From RGIG1918 sp964570895 (GTDB lineage: Bacteria > Cyanobacteriota > Vampirovibrionia > Gastranaerophilales > Gastranaerophilaceae), in contig CAZMZD010000004.1 in the NCBI GenBank assembly GCA_964570895.1, positions 39,971 to 103,970 on the forward strand: a stretch of DNA of 64,000 bases. The letters are read 5' to 3'. The notes under the pieces are model-generated. The model was not told the origin of the DNA. It searched no databases and saw only the letters and a program-made list of their open reading frames with translations. Of the stretch, positions 9,495-17,824 are shown in pieces. The translations under genes were made by a program, and so were the position numbers. The first letter of the stretch is position 1. Each line of letters opens with the position of its first letter.

Positions 9495-10613
9495 TTATTC
9501 AAACACTATTTCATAGGTTAAATCTGCTTTTTGACGTGTGTTTAAAGGCGTATCTTTCCATAATTTAACACGAATTGCAGCAGGAATGTCTTGGACTATT
9601 ATTTCATATCTCGTATCGCGCGGAGAATAATTATTGCAACCCTCAGGAAGCCCGCAAGCATAACCTTTGTGCCAAAAACCGCGGGGCTCTGAAACACTTA
9701 ATGCTATATTGTCATCAACATTGCTAAAGCCAATATTATGATATTTTGTTGCAAAAATTGCATTGTAGCCTAAATCTCTCGGGTTTGCCGTTTCAAGATA
9801 AACATAAGGCCTATAACCAACTTTGGCAACAATAGAGGACATATCTATATGCGTCGTGATGGTTTTCAAATCTTTGTAATATACAACTTTGCTTGGAATA
9901 AAATAAAGAGATTTGTCGCATTTGTCGTATGAATTATTAAAATATGTCGGTATTAAAGGGTGCAAAATTAATTCAGGATTTAAAATCATTAAAGATTCAC
10001 GAGAACCGCCAATGCCGATATTATAATTAGGCCCCTCTGTGCCAACGCATGCCACTTGACGAGCGCCAATCCAAGGGGTGTTGTCTGCAATATCAAAAAC
10101 ATTTCTTGAAGGCTCATAATCCTTTAAATCATAGAAAACAGGAGAAGTTTTAACCGCTTTTTTCCGCATATCAAGAATTTCTTGAGAACTTAAACCTGAA
10201 AAAGGTATCATTTCATTAATTCTAATTTCTTCGCCATTTTCTCTGAATGTTATTTCATAATATAAGTCTTTGTTTTTGACATTTGTTTTTCTAATTTTTT
10301 CAGCACTATGACTAGTTGTTGCACTATTGTTATTAGCTTTTTTTATCGAAGATTCAAGCATAGACGGCATTCTTGCAACAATTATTACATTAAATATAAG
10401 CACCATAATTAAGATTGGCAAAAAAGCCACATTAATGCCATTTGTTGTGAACTTTTTACCGCAAAAGTTACAAGTTTTTGCGTCGTAATCAATTAATTCA
10501 TGGCAAAACCCGCACTCGCATTTCCTTTTTGTGCCACACATTGGACACTTATTTTGGAAAAAACCAATTTTATAACCGCAAATCGGACATATACTAATAA
10601 ATTTTTTTTCCAT
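9495..10613 (-). CDS. Zinc-ribbon membrane-anchored protein of unknown function
   Basis: 372 residues that I cannot assign to a family. The N-terminal 60 residues contain two to three zinc-ribbon knuckles (CPICG, CPMCG, CECGFCH, CNFCG), followed by one membrane segment at about residues 60-80 (VAFLPILIMVLIFNVIIVA). The remaining 290 residues should be extracytoplasmic. The layout, a cytosolic zinc ribbon then one TM then an exported domain, is seen in many uncharacterised bacterial proteins. ATG 10613 has GGAG nine bases upstream and a TATACT box at about 10631-10636 in the minus orientation. It faces pheA divergently and converges on rpsA. Confidence 0.6.
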   Translation of the reverse strand: MEKKFISICPICGYKIGFFQNKCPMCGTKRKCECGFCHELIDYDAKTCNFCGKKFTTNGINVAFLPILIMVLIFNVIIVARMPSMLESSIKKANNNSATTSHSAEKIRKTNVKNKDLYYEITFRENGEEIRINEMIPFSGLSSQEILDMRKKAVKTSPVFYDLKDYEPSRNVFDIADNTPWIGARQVACVGTEGPNYNIGIGGSRESLMILNPELILHPLIPTYFNNSYDKCDKSLYFIPSKVVYYKDLKTITTHIDMSSIVAKVGYRPYVYLETANPRDLGYNAIFATKYHNIGFSNVDDNIALSVSEPRGFWHKGYACGLPEGCNNYSPRDTRYEIIVQDIPAAIRVKLWKDTPLNTRQKADLTYEIVFE

Positions 10614-10649
10614 ATTCAGCACTCCGCTACGCACAAAGTATAACATTTA

Positions 10650-10678
10650 TTGCAATAGTTCAGCAAGAGTTGTAAAAT
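10650..10678 (+). promoter_or_regulatory. Promoter of pheA, leaderless configuration
   Basis: -35 TTGCAA at 10650-10655, 17-base spacer, -10 TAAAAT at 10673-10678, then six bases to ATG 10685. Confidence 0.65.
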
Positions 10679-10684
10679 TTTCCT

Positions 10685-11512
10685 ATGGAAAATAATAAAA
10701 AACTTTTATATTTAGGGCCTAGTGGTTCATATTCGCAAATTGCGATGGAAAAAGTCAATAAAAAAATATTGAAAGATTATGAGCCAAAAAGCATATCAAC
10801 AATCAAAAAAATTCTTGATATTTTGCCTGAAAATCCTTCATATTACGGCGTTTTGCCAATAGAAAATTCTCTTGAAGGAATAGTTCGCGAAACGATAGAT
10901 AACTTAGCTTCATCTGAACTTAAAATTATGGCAGAAATTCTTGTTCAGGTGGAACATTCACTAATTTCAAACGACAAAATCGAAAACATAACTCACATTG
11001 TTTCGCACCCGCAAGCACTTGCGCAATGTCAAAATTATATTTCACAAAATTTTGGCTCTGACATTGAACTTATAAGCTCATCCTCCACTTCAAATTCAGC
11101 AAAAATTGTGAGCGAAAAAGGCGCAGGATACGCGTCCATCGCAAATGAATATTGTGCAGAATTATACAATTTAAACATTTTGGCAAAAAAAATAAACGAT
11201 AACCCTGCAAATTACACTCGTTTCGTGCTTATCGGGAAGGAAAATTTAAATTTACCATGTAATAGAACATCGCTTGCTTTCACGACAAAAAATGAATCAG
11301 GCGCGCTTTTGCGTGTTCTTGAAGTGTTTAAAAAATATGATTTGAATTTAATTTACATTGAAAGCAGGCCTTCTAAAAAAGTGCTCGGGGAGTATATTTT
11401 CTTTGCCGATGTTGATAAAGGCTTTCACATGATAGAGCCTGCAATCAAAGAAGTGGCTTCAATTTGCAACTTCTCAAGAGTGCTTGGAGCATATTCCGTT
11501 ATCCAAGATTAA
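10685..11512 (+). CDS. pheA: Prephenate dehydratase
   Basis: It converts prephenate to phenylpyruvate in phenylalanine synthesis. The 275-residue monofunctional form has GPSGSYSQIA at the N-terminus, YGVLPIENSLEGIV near residue 60, the catalytic TRF motif (NYTRFVLIG) near residue 180, and a C-terminal ACT domain with GALLRVLEVF and the ESRP phenylalanine-sensing motif, so feedback inhibition by phenylalanine is likely. No chorismate mutase domain is attached. Its 3' end overlaps the convergent GT8 gene by 14 bases. Confidence 0.95.
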   Translation: MENNKKLLYLGPSGSYSQIAMEKVNKKILKDYEPKSISTIKKILDILPENPSYYGVLPIENSLEGIVRETIDNLASSELKIMAEILVQVEHSLISNDKIENITHIVSHPQALAQCQNYISQNFGSDIELISSSSTSNSAKIVSEKGAGYASIANEYCAELYNLNILAKKINDNPANYTRFVLIGKENLNLPCNRTSLAFTTKNESGALLRVLEVFKKYDLNLIYIESRPSKKVLGEYIFFADVDKGFHMIEPAIKEVASICNFSRVLGAYSVIQD

Positions 11513-12449
11513 TTTCTTGCATTAACTTATATTTTTTATCCATAAAAAATAATGGGTGCCTCGTTGCAAGCTTTAAAAAACCTAAGTGCTTAAGGGCTTT
11601 GTCTTCTCTTTGCCAAGCGGCATAAGAGTCTAGCCTAAATTCTGTGAGCTTGTGCGCTCGAAGATAATCTTCTTGTTTTGGCTGATAACAACCAAAACCC
11701 TTTTTCCAAGGCTTGTAAGCGCCGGTGTAGTGTATGATTGCAGGGTTTTCAATTGCTTTTTTATATTCTTCTAAATCTTCATATTCAGCCCAAATGTTTA
11801 TTGGGCAATATTGCAAATTCCACCTTAAATCAAGAAATTTTACTTTTTGAATAAATAATTTATTTAAAGCGATTTTATCGTATCGCGCGTGTTTTCTGGA
11901 ATTTTTAAGCGCCATATAAACTGCACGTTCTGAAATGTTTTCGTCATTCCATTTTTTACAATTTATAACCATCAAACCGGTGTTAAAAAACTTATTTTTT
12001 TTATCTAAATATTTTCTCGATAATTTTTTAGTATAAGCATCTTCAACCGCAAGCACATAATTATCTTCAAAATCCATATCCCATAAAGGTTTTAGGCTTT
12101 CTTTTGCAACAGTATCCGCTTCAAGATAAATAACCCTTTCTAAATTTTTAATACCTGCGACTTGCGGCACTAAAACAGACCAAAATGTATATTCAGGATA
12201 ATTTGATATTTTATATTTTTTTAAAATAGTGTCATCTATTTTATTAAATTCAATTCTTGTGTTTTTATAGCTTTGCGCAATTTGAGATAGGCTTCTTTTG
12301 GAATTTTCGCTCAAGGTGCCATCTAAAATATGAAAAACAAGATTTTCATCTCTTGTTGTTTCGCAAACACTCGTCACTGCAACAACTGCTTGTTCGGTGT
12401 AATTATCATTATGGGCAAGAGCTATATGTATTTCACTATTTTTTTGCAT
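11499..12449 (-). CDS. Glycosyltransferase family 8 (LPS-type glycosyltransferase)
   Basis: A GT-A fold sugar transferase of about 316 residues. The start IHIALAHNDNY resembles the nucleotide-sugar binding strand of GT8 enzymes. The usual DxD appears as YLEADT near residue 110. Further conserved pieces are FNTGLMVINCKKW (about residues 155-170) and PAIIHYTGAYKPWK near residue 245, a typical GT8 C-terminal His motif. ATG 12449 has TAAAAT eight bases upstream and no Shine-Dalgarno. An alternative ATG at 12467 adds six residues. A role in envelope glycans is inferred from the family. Confidence 0.8.
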   Translation of the reverse strand: MQKNSEIHIALAHNDNYTEQAVVAVTSVCETTRDENLVFHILDGTLSENSKRSLSQIAQSYKNTRIEFNKIDDTILKKYKISNYPEYTFWSVLVPQVAGIKNLERVIYLEADTVAKESLKPLWDMDFEDNYVLAVEDAYTKKLSRKYLDKKNKFFNTGLMVINCKKWNDENISERAVYMALKNSRKHARYDKIALNKLFIQKVKFLDLRWNLQYCPINIWAEYEDLEEYKKAIENPAIIHYTGAYKPWKKGFGCYQPKQEDYLRAHKLTEFRLDSYAAWQREDKALKHLGFLKLATRHPLFFMDKKYKLMQEINLG

Positions 12450-12472
12450 ACAGTTTAATTTTAACATATAAT
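12444..12472 (+). promoter_or_regulatory. Promoter of the TSUP permease gene, leaderless configuration
   Basis: -35 TTGCAT at 12444-12449, 17-base spacer, -10 TATAAT at 12467-12472, six bases TTTTCT, then ATG 12479. The -35 overlaps the start codon of the divergent GT8 gene. Confidence 0.7.
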
Positions 12473-12478
12473 TTTTCT

Positions 12479-13225
12479 ATGGAACAACTCGCAATTTTAA
12501 CAATTTGTACTATTTCAGGAATTTTTACAGGGCTTTTAGGCATTGGCGGCGGGCTTATTATAATTCCCGCTTTTATGATAATTTTGCCGATGTTCGGAAT
12601 TTCTCATTTTAACCCACACCAAATAATTGCAATCAGCTCAACTTGCGTTTTCTTCAACAGTTGGTCCGGATTATTTTATAGAAGAAAAGAAAAATTTTTA
12701 GACAAAAAATTTGTTATATGCGTGTCTATCGCGGTTATAATCGGCACGTTGATTAGCGCATACGCAACATCTTACGCGCCTGTTAAACCAATTTTTGTAA
12801 TTTATATTTTGGTTTGCCTTTTGTCGATTTATTTAATGAAACATGAAGTGCATTTTGAATTCAGAAACAATTCTCTTTTATATTTGCTTTTTGGCTTTAT
12901 AGGCGCAATAAGCGCCGCAATCGGAATTGGCGGAGCAGTTTTATTTGCAACGGTTCTCAAATGCTTTAGGAAAGAAACCACAAAAGAACTTTTGCCAACA
13001 ATCACCCTAATTGTCGCAGTTCATGCGCTATTTGCATTTCTCGGGAAAGTGTTTGCGGGAGCAGTTGTGTTTTCTGTAATTCCTGCAGCCATCATTGCAA
13101 GTGTCATAGGCGCAAAAATCGGGGTTAAAATTTCTAAAAAATTAAGCACAAGAATAATTGAAAACTTAATGGTTCTAATTCTTGTAATTGCAATAATTCG
13201 TGTCGGATTTGAATTTTTTAACTAA
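12479..13225 (+). CDS. TSUP-family (TauE/SafE) membrane permease
   Basis: 248 residues, almost entirely hydrophobic, with about seven to eight membrane segments. The paired glycine motifs GIFTGLLGIGGGLIIIPAF near the N-terminus and GAISAAIGIGGAVLFATVL near residue 140 are the duplicated signature of the TauE/SafE (DUF81) family, which exports or imports sulfur-containing or organic anions. The substrate cannot be told. I use ATG 12479; a longer in-frame extension back to 12257 would run through the divergent GT8 gene. Confidence 0.85.
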   Translation: MEQLAILTICTISGIFTGLLGIGGGLIIIPAFMIILPMFGISHFNPHQIIAISSTCVFFNSWSGLFYRRKEKFLDKKFVICVSIAVIIGTLISAYATSYAPVKPIFVIYILVCLLSIYLMKHEVHFEFRNNSLLYLLFGFIGAISAAIGIGGAVLFATVLKCFRKETTKELLPTITLIVAVHALFAFLGKVFAGAVVFSVIPAAIIASVIGAKIGVKISKKLSTRIIENLMVLILVIAIIRVGFEFFN

Positions 13226-13235
13226 AACTTAAAGT

Positions 13236-13667
13236 TTAAGATTGCATCATACTGAATTCAGATTGTGCGTTTTCTTTTGTGATATCTCTCATGCCATCAA
13301 TGTCAGCGTCTATTGCTTCAACCTCTGTTTCAACTTGTTCTTGCTGCAATTCGTATGGTTTTTCTTTTCTATTCCATTCGTCTTGAAGTTTTTGAGTTTC
13401 TCTATTTTGTTTTTGAATTAATTTTTGTTGTTCAGTTATAAGTTCTTGATATTGTTGAGTATAATCTGAAGCGTTCGCGTCTAAGCCATCAAGCTGAACT
13501 TGTATTTGTTGGTTTTCAATTTCTTGCTGGTTATTTAAAAGCTCCATTGCGTTTGAAGCTGCATTTTGCATACGCATAAGAGTTTCTTGAATATCCATTA
13601 ATATCCCGTTTTTTGAATTTTTTTGAGAAATTAATGCTAATAGATTTAATAAATTACCTGCAATCAT
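13236..13667 (-). CDS. Glutamine-rich coiled-coil protein of unknown function
   Basis: 143 residues, not recognised. From about residue 24 on, the sequence is a long charged and Gln-rich helix (LITEQQKLIQKQNRETQKLQ), strongly predicted coiled coil, interrupted near residue 65 by LDANASDY. There is no signal peptide, and the first 20 residues are mildly hydrophobic. ATG 13667 has TGAGG six bases upstream. It is convergent with the TSUP gene and stands alone. The general shape resembles small secretion or flagellar accessory proteins, but nothing specific supports that. Confidence 0.55.
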   Translation of the reverse strand: MIAGNLLNLLALISQKNSKNGILMDIQETLMRMQNAASNAMELLNNQQEIENQQIQVQLDGLDANASDYTQQYQELITEQQKLIQKQNRETQKLQDEWNRKEKPYELQQEQVETEVEAIDADIDGMRDITKENAQSEFSMMQS

Positions 13668-13769
13668 ATAAGCCTCAGATGTTTACTCTTAAATTAATAA
13701 AAACAAAATATATATAAATCATGCTAAATTTATATACTTTTTTTACAAAAGTTAACATTTGAAATAGCG

Positions 13770-14567
13770 TTATTTCACCCGCGCCAACAAGAAAAATCTA
13801 ATAATTTTATTAAGCAAAGTTTGGGGTATAAATTTTGAAAATTGTGCAATTTTCGCGTCGCGCCCAACAGTATAGGAAGCATGGGGATTTTTTGCTTTTA
13901 GCGCTTTTAAAATAGTCCGTGCAACAATTTTTGGCTCAAGCCCCGTTTGTTCGTTCTTTTTTGCGTTTTCAATTAAAAATTTGCCTGTTTTTTCATATTT
14001 TCCAACAAAATTTTTGAAATTATTTTCGTTCAATTTTATAGAGCTGCTCCAAAACGGGGTTTTTATGACCCCCGGCTTAATTGAAACCGTTTTGATACCT
14101 GTTTCAACTGAAAACAAGTTTAAAATAACATCACCTGCCGCTTTTGAAGAACAATAAGGCGAGATAAAGGGAAAAATCCCAAAAGCAGACATGGAACTGA
14201 CATTTATAATCCTTCCGCATTTTGGCATAATTTTTTGAGCAAAATTTTTAAGAAGCTTAAACAATCCAAAGAAATTTATATCAAATTGTTCTCGAAGCGC
14301 ACTCTCGTCCATATATTCAATTGGGCTTGAAATTGCAATCCCTGCAAAATTTATAAGCGCATATAATTCATCAAAACCTGAAGCAAGATTTATGACAGAC
14401 TCATCATCTGAAACATCAAGAAAATTGTGTTCTAAGTCAGAATTTTCTTGCGCAATTTCGCTTCTTGCCGCAAGATGAATTTCAAAATCACTTTCACGTC
14501 TTATAAGTTTTATTAGCTCTTTTGCAATCGCTGAATTAGCGCCTGTTATTAATATTTTTTTCTTCAT
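13770..14567 (-). CDS. Short-chain dehydrogenase/reductase
   Basis: 265 residues with a classical SDR layout: the variant nucleotide motif TGANSAIAKEL at about residues 7-17 (usually TGxxxGIG), LINFAG near residue 80 (NNAG-like), catalytic Ser in NVSSMSAFG near 130 and YCSSK at about 145-149. The following IKTVSIKPGVIKTPFW supports the family. The substrate is unknown. ATG 14567 has TATAAT exactly six bases upstream and no Shine-Dalgarno; a TTG at 14609 is less likely. Confidence 0.85.
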   Translation of the reverse strand: MKKKILITGANSAIAKELIKLIRRESDFEIHLAARSEIAQENSDLEHNFLDVSDDESVINLASGFDELYALINFAGIAISSPIEYMDESALREQFDINFFGLFKLLKNFAQKIMPKCGRIINVSSMSAFGIFPFISPYCSSKAAGDVILNLFSVETGIKTVSIKPGVIKTPFWSSSIKLNENNFKNFVGKYEKTGKFLIENAKKNEQTGLEPKIVARTILKALKAKNPHASYTVGRDAKIAQFSKFIPQTLLNKIIRFFLLARVK

Positions 14568-14573
14568 TTGATT

Positions 14574-14579
14574 ATTATA
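14574..14579 (-). promoter_or_regulatory. -10 box of the SDR gene, leaderless configuration
   Basis: TATAAT on the minus strand, spacer AATCAA (six bases), then ATG 14567. Confidence 0.55.
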
Positions 14580-14595
14580 CTCTAAAATGCTAAAG

Positions 14596-14625
14596 TTGGC
14601 GTTTTTCAATTAAATATGGTACTAT
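14596..14625 (+). promoter_or_regulatory. Promoter of the pfkB-csaB-his operon, leaderless configuration
   Basis: -35 TTGGCG at 14596-14601, 18-base spacer, -10 TACTAT at 14620-14625, six bases TTGCAT, then ATG 14632. Confidence 0.6.
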
Positions 14626-14631
14626 TTGCAT

Positions 14632-15570
14632 ATGGAAAAGAAGTTGGACATAATAACAATCGGCGAAAGTTTAGTGGAGCTTAGTTCAAATACTTCACTT
14701 GTTATAAGCGAAAATTTTACAAAATTTTTTGGCGGAGACACTTTATGCACAGCGGTTTCTGCTCTTAGGTCCGATAACACGGTTGGCTATATTACAAAAA
14801 TCGGGAATGACCCGTTCGGGGAATATTTGCTCGACGCGCTCCAGCTTGAAGGGTTGGACACTTCTCAAATCAAGCTTGACAACGGGCAAAATGGCGTTTA
14901 TTTTATCGGACGAACAAAAGAAAAAAACACTCTGCAATATTACAGAAAAAAAACCGCGGCTTCAAAACTAAGCCTTGAAGATATTAATTTCGATTACATA
15001 AACTCTGCAAGATTATTTTATGCCACAGGTTTTGTGCAATCTTTATCTCTAAATTGCTCTGAAGCAATAAGAGAAATTTATTCGTTTGCAAAAGAAAATA
15101 ACATAATTACTGCTTACGACCCTAATTATTCGCCGCACGTTTGGGAAGCAGACGAAGCAAGAGAAGCTTTTGAGATGGTGGCTGATAACATTGATATTTT
15201 ATTTTTAAGAGATGACACAGACGCAAATGCAATTTTTGAAACAGACTCAATAGACGAAATTATCAAAAAAGTTAGCGATATGGCAATTTCGACGATTGTA
15301 ATTAAAAAATACAAAAAAGGAATTCATATTGTTAACGCGGGAAACCGTGAATTTATCGAATATATCCCGATGGAAATTGTTGACGCAACAGGCTGTGACG
15401 CTGCATTTAACGGAGCATTTTTATCCGCCATGTTAAATGGCGCAACTCCATACGCAGCGGGCAAATACGCGAATGCACTTTCTATGTTGCAAATTCAAAA
15501 AGTTGGCGCGGTAAAATCAATTCCTAACAAAAAAGCTGTGAGAAAATTATACGAGGAAATTTATGGCTAA
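14632..15570 (+). CDS. PfkB-family carbohydrate kinase-like protein with altered catalytic loop
   Basis: 312 residues with a ribokinase-like fold. IITIGESLVEL opens the protein, FFGGDTLCTAVSALR near residue 35 is the substrate-side GG motif, and GNDPFGEYL follows near residue 65; overall it looks closest to 2-keto-3-deoxygluconate kinases. The usual ATP-site signature GAGDAF near the C-terminus is here GCDAAF (DNA about 15391-15411). By straight alignment the catalytic Asp is displaced by one position and the loop is changed, so activity is uncertain. It is the first gene of an operon; the 3' end overlaps csaB by 8 bases. Confidence 0.8.
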   Translation: MEKKLDIITIGESLVELSSNTSLVISENFTKFFGGDTLCTAVSALRSDNTVGYITKIGNDPFGEYLLDALQLEGLDTSQIKLDNGQNGVYFIGRTKEKNTLQYYRKKTAASKLSLEDINFDYINSARLFYATGFVQSLSLNCSEAIREIYSFAKENNIITAYDPNYSPHVWEADEAREAFEMVADNIDILFLRDDTDANAIFETDSIDEIIKKVSDMAISTIVIKKYKKGIHIVNAGNREFIEYIPMEIVDATGCDAAFNGAFLSAMLNGATPYAAGKYANALSMLQIQKVGAVKSIPNKKAVRKLYEEIYG

Positions 15571-16594
15571 ACCTTCAAACGTATTGATTTCAGGCTATAT
15601 CGGCTTTGATAATTTTGGAGATGACGCAATTTTTGCGCTTCTTGTAAATTATTTAAAAAACAAAGGGCTAAAAGTATCTGCTCTAACTTCTAACCCAGCA
15701 AAAACTGCGAAAAACTATAATGTAAACACATATAAATATAAAGATTTTAAAGAAGTGTTTAATGCAATAAAAAGCACTGATGTCCTTATTTCAGGAGGCG
15801 GCAGCTTACTTCAAAATAAAACAAGCGCCGGAAGTCTTTTATATTATTTAGGAATTATATTTCTTGCAAAATTGCTCAGGAAAAAAGTAATAATTTTTGC
15901 GCAAGGAATTGGCCCAATCAAAGGAAAATTCTTTAATTCGCTTACAAAATCAGTTTTAAAAATGGCAGATTTAGTGACTGTAAGAGATAGAAACTCTCAA
16001 AATCTGCTTTTAAAATGGGGCGTTAAATCAAAAACCATGGTTGACCCTGTGTGGTCACTTGAATTACCGCCATACAACCCAAAAGGTGCAATAGGAATAC
16101 AATTAAGAGAATGCAAAGGAGCAATGAAATATTCACCTATCGATTTTCTATATTCAATAGGTGACTTTTATCCGGATAAAGAAATTAAAATTTTCTGCCT
16201 TCAAAACACTCAAGATTTTGTTTTCGCAAGGCAATTTTACACTCTTCTTAAAGAAAAATATCCAAATATCAATGCAAAAATTATAACTTACACAAGTTCA
16301 GAAAAACTGCTTGAAGAATTTGCGACGCTCGAAAGGCTTATTGCAATGCGTTTCCACGCCTGCCTTGTGGGGCTTAAAATGGGCGTTAAGGTTCTTCCTC
16401 TTTCGTATGATGAAAAAGTTACATCGTTTGCAAATGAAATGCATTTACCCTATGTCGATTTGTACAAAAAACATGATTTTTATCAACAATTAAACGATTT
16501 CTACGCATATAAAGAACCTGAAATTGTTGAAAGGAAAAGAAAAATCAATTTCGATTGGGAATATTTCGATAGAATTTTAGACAAGGAGATTTAA
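15563..16594 (+). CDS. csaB: Polysaccharide pyruvyl transferase CsaB-like
   Basis: 343 residues. It starts with LISGYIGFDNFGDDAIF, the family signature (GYYGxxNxGDE). It continues with LISGGGSLLQNKTS near residue 72, IIFAQGIGPIKG near 110 and RFHACLVGLKMGV near 270, all conserved in CsaB and WcaK/AmsJ relatives. CsaB adds ketal pyruvate to wall-linked glycans that anchor SLH-domain proteins; that role here is inferred from the family. ATG 15563 lies inside the end of the kinase gene with GAGGAAA upstream. hisA starts three bases after its stop codon. Confidence 0.82.
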   Translation: MAKPSNVLISGYIGFDNFGDDAIFALLVNYLKNKGLKVSALTSNPAKTAKNYNVNTYKYKDFKEVFNAIKSTDVLISGGGSLLQNKTSAGSLLYYLGIIFLAKLLRKKVIIFAQGIGPIKGKFFNSLTKSVLKMADLVTVRDRNSQNLLLKWGVKSKTMVDPVWSLELPPYNPKGAIGIQLRECKGAMKYSPIDFLYSIGDFYPDKEIKIFCLQNTQDFVFARQFYTLLKEKYPNINAKIITYTSSEKLLEEFATLERLIAMRFHACLVGLKMGVKVLPLSYDEKVTSFANEMHLPYVDLYKKHDFYQQLNDFYAYKEPEIVERKRKINFDWEYFDRILDKEI

Positions 16595-16596
16595 TA

Positions 16597-17823
16597 ATGA
16601 TTATACCAAGCATTGACATAATGAACGGCAAAGCGGTTCAATTAAAACAAGGAAGCGAAAAAGTTTTAGAAAAAGAAAATGTTTTAGAACTTGCAAAATA
16701 TTTTTCAAGATTTGGCGAAATTGCCGTGATTGACCTTGACGCAGCAATGGGAAAAGGCGACAACGAAGAACTTATTGCAAAAATTTGCAAAATTGCAAAA
16801 TGCAGAGTAGGCGGCGGCATTAGAAATGTCGAAAAAGCAAGAAGAATGCTCTCTTTAGGTGCTCACAAAATCATCATTGGAACAGCCGCAGATGAAAATT
16901 TCTTGGCAAAACTTCCTAAAGACAGAGTAATTGTCGCAATCGATTCAAGAAACGGGAAAATCACAATCAACGGCTGGCAATCAGACACAGAATATTCAAC
17001 TGAAAGTTATGTAAAAAGATTTGCAAATTTCTGTTCAGGATTTTTATACACAATTGTTGAAAAAGAAGGTATGTTGCAAGGTACAAATATTGAAGCATAC
17101 AAAAAAATTCAAGAAGTTACAAACCTTCCAATAACAGCAGCCGGCGGAATTACAACGCTCGATGAAATTAAACAGCTTGAAAAACTAAACATTTCATCGC
17201 AACTCGGAATGTCAATTTACACAGGAAAAATCAAGCTTGAAGAAGCTTTTTGCTCTTGTTTAGATTTTAAAAAACAAAATAACTTAATACCAACAGTTGT
17301 GCAAGACATAGACACAAAACAAGTTTTAATGCTTGCTTATTCAAACGAAGAAGCAGTTAAAAAAACACTCACAACAGGGCGCGTAACATACTTTAGCCGT
17401 TCAAGAAATGAACTTTGGACAAAAGGCGAAACCTCCGGAAACACTCAAGAGTTAATCAGCGCAAAGTTTGACTGCGACGGCGATACGATATTATATAAAG
17501 TGAAACAAAAAGGCGGAGCTTGCCACTTAGGCAGATATAGCTGTTTTGAAGACAAAGACTTCACCATAAACGCGCTATACGATGTGATTTTAGACAGAAT
17601 GAAAACATTGGACGAGGGAAGCTACACTGCAAAACTCATCAAAAATGATTTCTATCTAAAAAGAAAAATTATGGAAGAAGCCTTTGAAACAGTGAATTTT
17701 GAAGAAGGCGACGGGCTTGGCTGGGAAGCTGCTGACCTTATTTATCACTTGATGGTTTTCCTTGCAAAAAATGACACTAAATGGCAAGATATAATAAACA
17801 ATTTATCATCAAGGACAAAATAA
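16597..17823 (+). CDS. hisA-hisIE: HisA-HisIE fusion (ProFAR isomerase / phosphoribosyl-AMP cyclohydrolase / phosphoribosyl-ATP pyrophosphatase)
   Basis: 408 residues in one uninterrupted frame. Residues 1 to about 228 are a HisA half-barrel protein: IPSIDIMNGKAVQL with the catalytic Asp, RVGGGIRN, IIIGTAA, a second Asp in VAIDSRNG, and AAGGITT. Residues about 230-322 are HisI: NLIPTVVQD, MLAYSNEEA, TGRVTYFSRSRNELWTKGE-type residues, DCDGDT, and zinc Cys in GGACHLGRYSCF. Residues about 325-405 are HisE: KLIKNDFYLKRKIMEEAFET and AADLIYHLMV. Three steps of histidine synthesis (2, 3 and 4) are thus joined. ATG 16597 has AAGGAGA upstream. Separate HisA and HisIE proteins are the usual state. Confidence 0.93.
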   Translation: MIIPSIDIMNGKAVQLKQGSEKVLEKENVLELAKYFSRFGEIAVIDLDAAMGKGDNEELIAKICKIAKCRVGGGIRNVEKARRMLSLGAHKIIIGTAADENFLAKLPKDRVIVAIDSRNGKITINGWQSDTEYSTESYVKRFANFCSGFLYTIVEKEGMLQGTNIEAYKKIQEVTNLPITAAGGITTLDEIKQLEKLNISSQLGMSIYTGKIKLEEAFCSCLDFKKQNNLIPTVVQDIDTKQVLMLAYSNEEAVKKTLTTGRVTYFSRSRNELWTKGETSGNTQELISAKFDCDGDTILYKVKQKGGACHLGRYSCFEDKDFTINALYDVILDRMKTLDEGSYTAKLIKNDFYLKRKIMEEAFETVNFEEGDGLGWEAADLIYHLMVFLAKNDTKWQDIINNLSSRTK

Positions 17824-17824
17824 G

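Noticed and set aside
12257..12478. Upstream extension of the TSUP permease
   Set aside because: It runs antisense through the GT8 gene and adds a non-hydrophobic 74-residue stretch foreign to the family.
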